Assembly (NCBI GenBank): GCA_945868435.1
Contig: CAMBLG010000006.1
Coordinates: 81,406-145,405, forward strand
Origin: an uncultured Lachnospiraceae bacterium
GTDB lineage: Bacteria > Bacillota > Clostridia > Lachnospirales > Lachnospiraceae
Direction: 5' to 3'
Length of the DNA: 64,000 bases
This document shows, in pieces, positions 25,351 through 33,476 of this stretch; positions within the stretch are counted from its first letter, which is position 1; each line of letters begins with the position of its first letter. The notes beneath the pieces were generated by a model. That model searched no databases. It was not told the origin of the DNA and was given only the letters and a program-made list of their open reading frames with translations. The position numbers and the translations under genes are program-made.

Positions 25351-26163
25351 TTATTTTTTCTTTCTTCCACGACCGTTGCCTTTCACCGGTTTGCAGAGAT
25401 CGGAGTAGCGCTGCAGGATATCCGTGAAGGTTTTAAACTCATAAGGATTCATTTTCGTGAAATTAATTTTGAAAAGCTTGCTGTACATAACCATTTGCGC
25501 CTGGGTGGCGTTATCAGCTTTTTTCAGTTCATCAAAGGTACTAAGCATATCTTCAACCGGTGTAATCGGATCCCCGGTATCTGCGTCTTTACCATGAACT
25601 TCTCGTAAGTCTTTTGCAATTTTCACAATATCATTTCCAAGCAGATTATTAAAATAATTGTCTTCGTTGATGGAGGCTGCCTCCAATGTTTTCATATAGT
25701 GATCACTGTCAGGGATTCCGTTATTCTGTAAACGCATTCTGGTCTGCTCAATCATTGTGTTCATATTTCGAATTTGCATTCCGGCCAGATTGTCAACATA
25801 GATTTCCAAATCGGAAAGGAAATTGATAAATTCCGGATGCTTGATCATTTCACAGATTAAGCGCACATTCAGTTTGCCACTTTTCAACAAATCTATAGTT
25901 CTATCATCCAATCCCAATTCATCTACAGCGAAAGGATGCTGTTCACGATTCTCAGTAAGTCCCAGTAAATAATCTGAAGTTACTCCATAAAAATCAGCCA
26001 GAATAACAATCGCCTTATGTGTAATTTCCTTATAGTCATCTGTTTCATAATTGCCAAGAGCGGCTCGGGACAGTCCGGTCTGCTCTGACAGTTCCTGCAA
26101 AGATAAGCCTCTTTCAATTCTTAAATCTTTTAGTTTTTCCTGTATCGATAATTTGCATTTCAA
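25351..26163 (-). CDS. XRE-family regulator of element B
   Basis: This is a roughly 270-residue protein on the reverse strand. An N-terminal Cro/C1 HTH (IQEKLKDLRIERGLSLQELS, then EQTGLSRAALGNYETDDYKE and YGVTSDYLLGL) is followed by a long helical domain without a named family and a basic tail, GNGRGRKKK. The frame is open to 26268, but a TATAAT-like box at about 26227-26232 implies transcription starts near 26220. A TTG at 26163 follows GAGGGAA at proper spacing and gives the usual start of this family, so 26163 is chosen. It faces away from the mobilization operon, fitting a regulator that controls mobility or copy state of the element. Confidence 0.82.
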   Translation of the reverse strand: MKCKLSIQEKLKDLRIERGLSLQELSEQTGLSRAALGNYETDDYKEITHKAIVILADFYGVTSDYLLGLTENREQHPFAVDELGLDDRTIDLLKSGKLNVRLICEMIKHPEFINFLSDLEIYVDNLAGMQIRNMNTMIEQTRMRLQNNGIPDSDHYMKTLEAASINEDNYFNNLLGNDIVKIAKDLREVHGKDADTGDPITPVEDMLSTFDELKKADNATQAQMVMYSKLFKINFTKMNPYEFKTFTDILQRYSDLCKPVKGNGRGRKKK

Positions 26164-26558
26164 AATCAATTCCCTCAATTCATCCAATAGTGCTTTGCAA
26201 ACGTAGTACATAATCAATTTATCTACATTATAACAGAACATACATTCGATTAAAAGGACAATTTCCAAAAGCGTGGATATTTTAACTTTTGAATAGTATT
26301 TCCGACCTTTTGGATATACGGGATAAGGCCTGTGATTTTGAGAAAATCAGTTCATGACAACTGAATGGGCATTCCAAATCACTACCGCATCGGGGAAGCT
26401 AAGCGATGATCTGTAAGACAGGGAGCGAGTGAAGAGCGTGATAACGGCACAGTCCAAAACAGTCTATGAGGCTAAAGAACCCAGAGGTTACCTGCCAGGA
26501 ATTGATTTGGGGAGATGACAAGAGACAAAAATCATAAGGAATGAGGGAGGAAACACGG
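26164..26558. other. Divergent region with candidate origin of transfer
   Basis: This 395-nt gap lies between the divergent XRE and DUF3847/MobL genes. It contains short inverted repeats typical of a nic region: GATTTT-gag-AAAATC at about 26334-26348, directly followed by CAGTT-catgac-AACTG at about 26349-26364. Relaxase genes of the MobA/MobL type usually have oriT just upstream, so the location fits. The nick site cannot be named from sequence alone. Confidence 0.45.
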
Positions 26559-26864
26559 ATGGAAGAAAACAAAAATCTCAAAGAACTTCGAAATGAATTG
26601 GAGCAGGCAAAGAGAGAAAAGCTTCAGGCAGAACATCAGCTCCAAAGAAAGAAAAACCAGCTTTCCTATCGTGAGAGCACCAGCCGTAAGGAGCGTAGTC
26701 ACAGATTGATTATCTGTGGAGCTATTTTTGAAAAGTATTTTCCGGCTATTATAGATGTGTCGGAAAGGGAGTTGAGCGAAGCTTTAAGCAAGGTGGATGT
26801 TGCAGCATTCAACAAAGAACTTGAAGATGCAATTGAGCAGGTGAGAAAGGAAGTGATGAGCTAA
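26559..26864 (+). CDS. DUF3847-type mobilization accessory protein
   Basis: This 101-residue protein is highly charged and coiled-coil-like in its first half (LKELRNELEQAKREKLQAEH, then QLQRKKNQLSYRE). It continues with SRKERSHRLIICGAIFEKYF, the signature region of DUF3847 proteins that precede MobA/MobL relaxases on Firmicutes mobilizable elements. GGGAGG is 8 nt upstream of the ATG at 26559. It overlaps the relaxase start (TAATG). It probably acts as a relaxosome accessory factor binding oriT, an inference from position. Confidence 0.8.
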   Translation: MEENKNLKELRNELEQAKREKLQAEHQLQRKKNQLSYRESTSRKERSHRLIICGAIFEKYFPAIIDVSERELSEALSKVDVAAFNKELEDAIEQVRKEVMS

Positions 26865-28342
26865 TGGCACTTTATCATTTCCATGTATCACGAGTGCTTA
26901 GAAGCAGAGGGCAGTCTTCGGTGGAAGCAGCTGCCTACCGCGCAGGTGAAAAGTTGGAAGATCGATATTATGGAAAGATTGCAGATTACACTGCCAAGGG
27001 CGGTGTGATTTGCGCTGAGATTATGGCTCCGGACTATGTTCCGGAGTCGTTTCGTAATAGAGAGTTTTTATGGAATGCTGTGGAAGAGGTGGAAAAACAT
27101 CCGAAAGCGCAACTTGCATATAGCTTTGATATTGCATTACAGAATGAATTTTCGATAGAAGAGAACATTGCAATTGCCAGGCAGTTTGTCATGGATAATT
27201 TTGTGGCAAAGGGCATGATTGTTGATATGGCGATTCATAATCCCGACAAAAATGGTGGTATTCCCAATCCTCATGTTCACGTAATGTGTCCTATTCGTCC
27301 CATGCAAGAAGATGGCACATGGGGAGAGAAACAAAAGCGTGAATATCTCTTTGATGCAGATGGAAATCCAATTTTAGATGGAAAAGGAAATCCGAAATAT
27401 AATGCTGTTCCTACTACTGATTGGAACAGACCGGAGGTACTGGAACAGTGGAGAAAAGCATGGGCGGATCTGGTTAATTCGGAATTTGAAAAGCGTGGAA
27501 TTCATGAACACATTGATCACCGTAGTTATGTTGAACAAGGAATTGACTTGATCCCGCAGGTACACGAAGGACCTCATGTCAGAAAAATGGAAGCAAAAGG
27601 AATTGTTACAGAGAAGGGAGAATTGAATCGTTGGATTAAAGAAATTAATCAAGGAATCATAATTCTTTCGAAACACTTAAAAGAGATTGTTTCTAATATT
27701 ACAGAGCTTATTCGATTGATTGCGGAGAAAGAAGCTGAAGCCAGACAGCCGGATCTTGTAAGCTACATCAATTCCTATTTTGCAAAAAGAAATGAAGTGG
27801 CGAATACATTTTCGCGAGGTAGGCAGAGAGCAAAAGCTACGAACTTAAAAGCACAAGCATATGTAATCAATTATCTTTGTGTGAATCAGATTACTACATT
27901 GGATGATTTCCGATGTTTTATTTCAAAGAAACAGAGCGATATTCATAATCTGAACGAATCCATGAAATCAAAGTCTGCCAGAATAAAGGAACTTAAGGAT
28001 TTGATTCGGTACGGAGAATGGTATCAGGAGGCGCAACCGATTCTGCGAGAGCTTTGTTCTACTAAGAATGCAAAACGAAAGGAGCAAATGAAATCGGAAA
28101 ATAGCGAGGTGCTCCGGAGGTATCACATTGCAAAGCGTATCCTGTCAGAGAAGAAGATTGACAAAGTGGATGTAAGCCGGTGGCAGGAGGAATTGACTTC
28201 TCTTCAGGATTCTTACCAGAAAGAATATGCAAGGTATAGGGAGTTGTCAGCGGAGACAAAGACACTGCGTGATATCAATATGTATATTGATGACGTAATC
28301 CGTAGCACACATCCAAGAAGAAAGGAGGAACCGATGCGATGA
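26864..28342 (+). CDS. mobL: MobA/MobL-family relaxase
   Basis: This 492-residue protein begins MALYHFHVSRVLRSRGQSSV, then AAAYRAGEKLEDRYYG, the MOB-Q/MobL opening. The metal-binding histidine triad appears in PNPHVHVMCPIR near residues 133-144, together with the acidic and basic tract LEQWRKAWADLVNSEFEKRG and HIDHRSY. It nicks oriT and stays bound to the 5' end for transfer by a host conjugation apparatus. The C-terminal 200 residues are coiled coil. It overlaps the next gene by 4 nt. Length is normal for the family and no frameshift is seen, so it appears functional. Confidence 0.9.
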   Translation: MALYHFHVSRVLRSRGQSSVEAAAYRAGEKLEDRYYGKIADYTAKGGVICAEIMAPDYVPESFRNREFLWNAVEEVEKHPKAQLAYSFDIALQNEFSIEENIAIARQFVMDNFVAKGMIVDMAIHNPDKNGGIPNPHVHVMCPIRPMQEDGTWGEKQKREYLFDADGNPILDGKGNPKYNAVPTTDWNRPEVLEQWRKAWADLVNSEFEKRGIHEHIDHRSYVEQGIDLIPQVHEGPHVRKMEAKGIVTEKGELNRWIKEINQGIIILSKHLKEIVSNITELIRLIAEKEAEARQPDLVSYINSYFAKRNEVANTFSRGRQRAKATNLKAQAYVINYLCVNQITTLDDFRCFISKKQSDIHNLNESMKSKSARIKELKDLIRYGEWYQEAQPILRELCSTKNAKRKEQMKSENSEVLRRYHIAKRILSEKKIDKVDVSRWQEELTSLQDSYQKEYARYRELSAETKTLRDINMYIDDVIRSTHPRRKEEPMR

Positions 28343-28980
28343 AATTATTTGAAACAGTGAAAAACAATGTGACTGCTATTGATGTGGTTTCGATGGCAGG
28401 TTTTAAGCCAAACCGAAGCAAGATGATATGTTGTCCGTTTCATAATGACAAGCATCCCAGCATGAAAGTAGATCAGCGATATTTTTGTTTTGGTTGTGGA
28501 GCAAAGGGAGATGCCATTGATTTTGTGGCAAATTATTATGGACTCAGCCTGAAGGAAGCAGCGGAAAAGATTGCTTCGAAGTTTTCACTTTCCTATGACA
28601 ATAGCAGAGATTCTGATTGCGTACAAAAAGAGGTTGTTTCAAAAAAGAATGAATATCAAATGTGGGCAGAGAAGAAGCGTGAGCTGATTGCGCAGCTTTC
28701 GGGGATTCATGAACGGCTCCGGAAAATGAAAAGCAAATATGCACCGAAAGACAGAGAGGATTCTAACTGGAGTCCTCTTTTTGTTTTGGCGGAAACGGAG
28801 TTTACCTATGTGGATTATTTATATGATTACTGTATGTTTGAAGCTACTGAGGATGAATTGAAAGGGAAATATGAAGAAATAACGAAGGAGATGGAGAGAA
28901 TTGAAAAAAGAATTTATGACACCGAATCAGGAATTCGTGGATCAGATGTTGGAAAAATCAGAGAAGGGTTGGCCGTATAA
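28339..28980 (+). CDS. CHC2 zinc-finger primase-like protein
   Basis: This 213-residue protein carries a DnaG-type CHC2 zinc finger: MICCPFHNDKHPSMKVD and YFCFGCGAKGDAIDFV (ligands C-x2-H and C-x2-C) at residues 30-70. A helical tail of unknown fold follows. It lacks the TOPRIM catalytic domain, so it likely supplies template binding to a larger replication machine, with VapE next door giving the ATPase. It overlaps both mobL (4 nt) and the VapE gene (80 nt), an unusually long overlap. Confidence 0.85.
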   Translation: MKLFETVKNNVTAIDVVSMAGFKPNRSKMICCPFHNDKHPSMKVDQRYFCFGCGAKGDAIDFVANYYGLSLKEAAEKIASKFSLSYDNSRDSDCVQKEVVSKKNEYQMWAEKKRELIAQLSGIHERLRKMKSKYAPKDREDSNWSPLFVLAETEFTYVDYLYDYCMFEATEDELKGKYEEITKEMERIEKRIYDTESGIRGSDVGKIREGLAV

Positions 28981-30226
28981 TACGATTGAAAACGCAAAAG
29001 TGATCTTGGAGAATGATGAGCTTTTCAAAGGGAATATCCGAGACAATCTGTTTCGTGACCGAATAGAGTTATCCGGGCAGATGCCTTGGAGCAGAACTTA
29101 TCTGGATGTAACGGACAAGGATGATATTCATATTCGTCATTATGTTGAGAAATACTATCATTTTCGCAATGACAAGGCACTTCGTGATGCCATGCAGATT
29201 GTGGCTACGGAGAATGAGTATCATCCGGTAAGAGAATACCTTCGTTCTCTGAAATGGGATGGTGTGGAGCGCGTAAGGTATGCACTTAAGCATTTCCTGG
29301 GAGCTTCCGGAAGTGACTATGAATATGAATGTTTGAAGCTTTTTATGTTAGGAGCGATAAGCAGGATATTTAAGCCCGGTTGTAAGTTTGATTATATGCT
29401 CTGCCTTGTGGGTGGTCAGGGAGCCGGGAAGTCTACCTTTATACGATTCTTGTGCTTGAAAGACAGGTGGTTTACCGATGATATCAAGCGTCTGGATGAT
29501 GACAAGGTTTATGAGCATTTGGCAGGACATTGGATCTGCGAGATGGCAGAGATGCTGGCAGTACTGAATACTAAATATAATGAAGCAACCAAGGCATTCC
29601 TTAGCAAGCAATATGACAATTATCGAAAGCCTTATGGAACCAGAGCAGAGGATATCCCAAGACAGTGTGTTTTTGCCGGAACTTCCAATGTTGTGAATTT
29701 CCTTCCGCTGGATCGAAGTGGCAATAGAAGATTTTTACCGATTATGTGTGATGCTTCTAAGGCCGAGGTTCATATCCTGGAGGATGAAGCAGCGTCGAGA
29801 GAATACATTGAACAAATGTGGGCAGAAATGATGAATTTGTATGGTGATGGAAAAATCAGATTGAAGCTTCCACCCGAAATCGAGAAGAACCTGATAGAGT
29901 ATCAAAGACCATTTATGCAGGAGGATACATGGACCGGACTCATCCAGGAATGGTTGGATCATACAGGCAATGATGTGGTTTGTGTTCAACAGATCTACAA
30001 CGAAGCGCTGAAAGAACTGGGGAAACCGAGAAATAGTGAGGCCAGAGAAATCGGACTGATCATGAATGGCACCATTTCCGGGTGGAAGCCTTATCCGAAC
30101 CCTCGAAATATTCCCGGTTATGGAAAACAGCGCGGATGGATGCGTGTGGAAACAAATTCCGGAAACAAAGATGAAACATTTATTTCCGTAGAGGGAATGC
30201 AGATGGAGATGCCGTTCGATAGCTGA
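28901..30226 (+). CDS. VapE-family (virulence-associated E) ATPase
   Basis: This 441-residue protein has the VapE P-loop domain: CLVGGQGAGKSTFIRFL near residues 167-183, the Walker B-like HWICEMAEMLAV, and a sensor-like GTSNVVNFLPLDRSGNRRFLP run split around residue 270. VapE proteins resemble primase-helicases of mobile elements and, together with the CHC2 protein, probably start replication of the excised circle. The TTG at 28901 or ATG at 28916 may be used; GGAGAG precedes the TTG. The start lies inside the CHC2 gene, so translation is coupled. Confidence 0.85.
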   Translation: MKKEFMTPNQEFVDQMLEKSEKGWPYNTIENAKVILENDELFKGNIRDNLFRDRIELSGQMPWSRTYLDVTDKDDIHIRHYVEKYYHFRNDKALRDAMQIVATENEYHPVREYLRSLKWDGVERVRYALKHFLGASGSDYEYECLKLFMLGAISRIFKPGCKFDYMLCLVGGQGAGKSTFIRFLCLKDRWFTDDIKRLDDDKVYEHLAGHWICEMAEMLAVLNTKYNEATKAFLSKQYDNYRKPYGTRAEDIPRQCVFAGTSNVVNFLPLDRSGNRRFLPIMCDASKAEVHILEDEAASREYIEQMWAEMMNLYGDGKIRLKLPPEIEKNLIEYQRPFMQEDTWTGLIQEWLDHTGNDVVCVQQIYNEALKELGKPRNSEAREIGLIMNGTISGWKPYPNPRNIPGYGKQRGWMRVETNSGNKDETFISVEGMQMEMPFDS

Positions 30227-30330
30227 AAATAAGGGCTTTTTCGCAATTAATAACTGGATAACAAGAAATAAAATTTTATGGATTCTGTTGCCGGACTTTG
30301 TTTCCGACGACAGAGAGTTTGGAGGATGAA

Positions 30331-30687
30331 ATGAATCAGATGATTATAAATATGGAAAACAGTATGACTCCCAAGGCAGTACCGGTTGTCGTTCCTTTGG
30401 CCTATCAGGCAATTGTGAGTCTGCAGGAGAAAATGAATCAGGCAAATGCCTTAACTCAAAAATTGTCCAAAAGCAAGACGAAAAAGGAGGAAGACGGGAT
30501 TCCGTTGTGGCAGCGCTATGCCCTAAGTATACCGGAGGCTGCTAGGTATTTTGGAATTGGAGAGACAAGGCTATATCAGGTTGTGGCAGAGCATCCCGGT
30601 GCTGACTTCATTTTAGAAATTGGGAGTCATGTGAAGATCAAAAGAGTTTTGTTTGAAAGATTTTTAGATGCTGCCAGTTGTGTCTAA
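30331..30687 (+). CDS. xis: Excisionase-like protein
   Basis: This 118-residue protein has a C-terminal excisionase-type winged helix (LWQRYALSIPEAARYFGIGE, TRLYQVVAEHPGADFILEIG, SHVKIKRVLFERFLD) as in Tn916-like Xis. The N-terminal half is helical. The ATG at 30331 is chosen because GGAGG is 5 nt upstream. It lies 195 nt before the integrase and probably directs excision versus integration by bending the ends. Confidence 0.82.
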   Translation: MNQMIINMENSMTPKAVPVVVPLAYQAIVSLQEKMNQANALTQKLSKSKTKKEEDGIPLWQRYALSIPEAARYFGIGETRLYQVVAEHPGADFILEIGSHVKIKRVLFERFLDAASCV

Positions 30688-30882
30688 CGCTGAAAGCATT
30701 GTTTCCGAGAAGTCAATGCACGATACAATTCTGCCATGGAGAAATGGCAAAAATCTCAAAAAGGATGTTATTTTGGACTGTTCTATGATAAAATCAAAAC
30801 TATCGAGGGCAGTCCTTTTGTTCATGATAAGAGAAAATTCGAGAAACGTATTTTCTTTTTATATTGGAAAGGAGTGTCTAGC

Positions 30883-32082
30883 ATGTCAAATAAAAGAAAG
30901 GATAATAAAGGCCGTGTACTACACAACGGCGAGTATCAGCAGAAGGATGGTCGCTATCGTTACAAATATTATGATGGCACCGGCAAAGAAAGATATTTAT
31001 ACAGTTGGAGATTGGATAAGAATGACCGGATGCCGGAAGGAAAGAGGCAGGGGCCATCCCTCAGGGAGCAGGAGAAGGAACTGCAAGCCACCCAATTTGG
31101 TCATATTGCCTTAGATGGTGGAAACCTTACGGTATTGGAACTGGTTCGACGCTACACAGCAACGAAGATAGGTGTGAGGGAATCAACCAAGGCAGGCTAT
31201 CAAACCACCATTAACTTTTTGGAAAAGGATCCCTTTGGTCAGAGACGTATCGATACCATCAAAATCTCCGATGCAAAGCTATGGCTGATTACCCTGCAAC
31301 AGAGACAGGGTAAGGGTTACAGTACGATTCATACAATCAGAGGAATCTTACGACCTGCTTTTCGCATGGCCTATGACGATGATCTGATTCGAAGAAATCC
31401 CTTTGATTTTGAACTTGCTACGGTTATTGTCAATGACAGCGTGACAAGGGAAGCGATTACTAGGGATCAGGAGCGTAAATATCTTGAATTTGTCAAACAG
31501 GATAAGCATTTTAGCAGATATTATGAAGGCATCTTTATTCTGTTCAATACCGGACTGCGAATCTCAGAATTTGTAGGACTTACAACAAAAAATATTGATT
31601 TTAAGCATCACAAAATCATCGTTGATCATCAGCTGATCCGCAGTTCCAAAATGCAGTATATGATCGAGGAACCAAAGACAGAAAGCGGTGTACGAGAGAT
31701 ACCAATGTCTGAGGAAGTGGAGGCAGCATTTAGGGCAATTCTTGCAAAGAGAGTAAAGCCAAAGGTAGAACCCATGATTGATGGCTACAGCGGCTTCTTA
31801 TATCTTGATAAAAACAATATGCCTATGGTGGCTCTCCACTGGGAGAAGTACTTTCAGCACATTCTTCAGAAGTATAACAGCATCTACAAGGTTCAGATGC
31901 CGAAAGTAACACCCCATGTATGCAGACATACCTTTTGCTCCAAGATGGCAAAGAGTGGCATGAATCCCAAGAGCCTGCAGTATATCATGGGACACTCGGA
32001 TATCAGCGTTACACTGAACACTTACACTCATGTAAAATTCGAGGATGCAGAGGCGGAGATGAAGAGGGTTGCAGCAATCTAA
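30883..32082 (+). CDS. int: Tyrosine integrase of element B
   Basis: This 399-residue Tn916-type recombinase has an N-terminal arm-binding domain (KDNKGRVLHNGEYQQKDGRY, YSWRLDKNDRMPEGKRQGPS), a core-binding domain and a catalytic domain. Catalytic residues are Arg in FNTGLRISEFVGL, the HVCRHTFCSKMA box, His in GHSDISV and Tyr in TLNTYTHVK. AAAGGAG precedes the ATG at 30883; the frame is open leftward from 30736 without a site. It is intact, unlike integrase A, with which it shares most of its length. The attachment site lies 190 nt downstream in the phosphatase gene. Confidence 0.93.
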   Translation: MSNKRKDNKGRVLHNGEYQQKDGRYRYKYYDGTGKERYLYSWRLDKNDRMPEGKRQGPSLREQEKELQATQFGHIALDGGNLTVLELVRRYTATKIGVRESTKAGYQTTINFLEKDPFGQRRIDTIKISDAKLWLITLQQRQGKGYSTIHTIRGILRPAFRMAYDDDLIRRNPFDFELATVIVNDSVTREAITRDQERKYLEFVKQDKHFSRYYEGIFILFNTGLRISEFVGLTTKNIDFKHHKIIVDHQLIRSSKMQYMIEEPKTESGVREIPMSEEVEAAFRAILAKRVKPKVEPMIDGYSGFLYLDKNNMPMVALHWEKYFQHILQKYNSIYKVQMPKVTPHVCRHTFCSKMAKSGMNPKSLQYIMGHSDISVTLNTYTHVKFEDAEAEMKRVAAI

Positions 32083-32107
32083 ACAGCTTGAATACTACAA
32101 AAAGTAC

Positions 32108-32148
32108 GGGGGTACAATTGGGTATTTGTACCCCCATTTGTACCCCTT
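32108..32148. repeat. Arm-type integrase sites at the right end of element B
   Basis: A perfect 10-bp inverted repeat (GGGGGTACAA, 8-nt loop, TTGTACCCCC at 32108-32135) merges into a second direct copy TTTGTACCCC (32137-32146). The tandem motif is shared with the left end at 9021-9041. It could also act as a terminator for the integrase. Confidence 0.75.
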
Positions 32149-32264
32149 TTCCCTCAAAAATATAGGATTTTATGAGAGATTATGCGATGATACATGAATT
32201 TGAAAAAGCCCCGCAAATCCAGCAAAATCAAGGCTTGCGACGATATGAGAGGATATGAGAAATT

Positions 32265-32762
32265 ATGATAAAAGTACTATTTATCTGCCACGGCAACATC
32301 TGTCGTTCCCCCATGGCCGAATTCATCCTCAAGGACATGGTGCAGAAGCGCGGCATCGAGAATCAGTTCGAGATTGCCTCTGCCGCCACCAGCACAGAGG
32401 AGATCTGGAACGGGAAAGGCAATCCGATTTATCCGCCGGCGCAGGCAGAACTGATAAAACATAATATAGGGAATACCGCATACACGAATTTCAGCAGTAA
32501 GCGCGCCAGACAGGTGACGAGGGAGGATTACGCCCACTACGATTATCTTCTCTGTGCGGATTCCAACAACATCCGGAACACCATTCGCATTACAGGGCCG
32601 GACATGGATGACAAGATTAAGTTGTTGCTGGATTTTACGGACTGTCCGGGGCGCAGCATTGCGGACCCGTGGTACAGCAACCGATTTGATGAGACCTACA
32701 GAGATATTGTTGCCGGATGTGAAGCTTTTTTGAAGTATCTGGAAACAGCACAGAAACTGTAA
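32265..32762 (+). CDS. Low-molecular-weight protein tyrosine phosphatase
   Basis: This 165-residue protein has the P-loop CHGNICRS at residues 8-15 (C-x5-R-S) and the general-acid loop DPWYSNRFDETY near residue 130. It removes phosphate from protein tyrosine (or arginine) residues. Its first ten codons double as the attachment site of element B, and a 28-bp copy of them remains at 8933-8960. The upstream promoter region has been replaced by element DNA; GAGAGG about 11 nt before the ATG comes from the element. Expression may therefore depend on promoters at the element's edge. Confidence 0.9.
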   Translation: MIKVLFICHGNICRSPMAEFILKDMVQKRGIENQFEIASAATSTEEIWNGKGNPIYPPAQAELIKHNIGNTAYTNFSSKRARQVTREDYAHYDYLLCADSNNIRNTIRITGPDMDDKIKLLLDFTDCPGRSIADPWYSNRFDETYRDIVAGCEAFLKYLETAQKL

Positions 32763-32999
32763 AAAAATGTGAAGATTTCTGAGAAGATCCGGACGAAGAG
32801 CCGCGTCTGTAAAGAAGGCAAAACCTTTTCGAACCATCTGAAAAAGGCGAAGTTGTAAAGCGTGTGAACCTGTACTTGAATCTCCGTGAGAACCGCAGAA
32901 AGCAGAAAGTAAAAACCGGAAAGTAAAAACAAAAAGATTCAGGTGCACACAGCCCATAAGTGTGTTAAGATAGCACGTAGGAAACAGAAAGGATGGATA
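32763..32999. other. Intergenic region
   Basis: I see no gene, strong promoter or terminator here. The sequence is purine-rich with short repeats of AGAAAGTAAAAAC near 32900-32925. Confidence 0.4.
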
Positions 33000-33458
33000 A
33001 TGATGGATTACAAATATCATACGATAAATGAAATAAATCATTTTGAATTTGGGGAAGCCGTGATCGGAGATGTTCAGCTGACAGACCGGATGTTTCATGT
33101 GGTGCTTGACAATGTGAAGATCAAACCGGAGAATTCCTGCAACAGGGATATTCGCACCATGCGGACGAACGAGCTGTTTCTTAAGCTGGATGAGGCGGAA
33201 ATCATTTCGCTGGTGGAGGAAGGATACAGCGAGTACGATGCCAATGGAAACCTGAGACATACCTATGAGGATGTGACGATTGAGCCGGAAAAGTACAGGG
33301 AGACAGAAGGGGTATTGGTTGAGGGAACCGTGTATGAACTCAAATTTGAAGAGAGCGTATATTGTTTTGTGATCGATGGAACCGATGACCGGGTCTACGT
33401 GCTCAAGGTGGCGGCCAGCGGGGATGAGGAGTCCTGGAACCGATTCCTTGAGGTATAG
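33000..33458 (+). CDS. Conserved-looking hypothetical protein
   Basis: This roughly 152-residue soluble, acidic protein has a beta-rich composition (FEFGEAVIGDVQLTDRMFHV, TVYELKFEESVYCFVIDGTD). No domain is recognised. Two adjacent ATGs (33000, 33003) follow AAAGGA. It ends 18 nt before dinB, so the two may share a transcript. No catalytic or metal motif stands out. Confidence 0.7.
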   Translation: MMDYKYHTINEINHFEFGEAVIGDVQLTDRMFHVVLDNVKIKPENSCNRDIRTMRTNELFLKLDEAEIISLVEEGYSEYDANGNLRHTYEDVTIEPEKYRETEGVLVEGTVYELKFEESVYCFVIDGTDDRVYVLKVAASGDEESWNRFLEV

Positions 33459-33476
33459 TTCTTTGGAGCAGGAGCA

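Larger units (their letters stand above)
8951..32295. mobile_element. Integrative mobilizable element B with defence island
   Basis: The element is bounded by near-identical 28-bp sites (8933-8960 and 32268-32295). It carries an integrase and excisionase at its right end, a MobA/MobL relaxase with a DUF3847 partner, a CHC2-primase-like gene, a VapE-like ATPase and an XRE regulator. No type IV secretion genes are present, so it would be mobilized in trans. About 16 kb of cargo (9540-25219) is defence: AbiE-like pair, phosphoesterase, AlbA_2 protein, type I restriction-modification with an embedded HEPN protein, and Gabija. Insertion at the 5' end of the phosphatase gene replaces its upstream region but preserves its reading frame, because the element supplies the first codons. 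Arm-type repeats occur inside both ends. Confidence 0.85.

Noticed and set aside
30668..31114. Separate gene between the excisionase and the integrase
   Set aside because: The open frame overlaps the integrase N-terminus in another phase and has no ribosome site or domain.
2669..32295. Prophage
   Set aside because: No capsid, tail, terminase, portal or lysis genes are present. Relaxase and mobilization genes point to an integrative mobilizable element.
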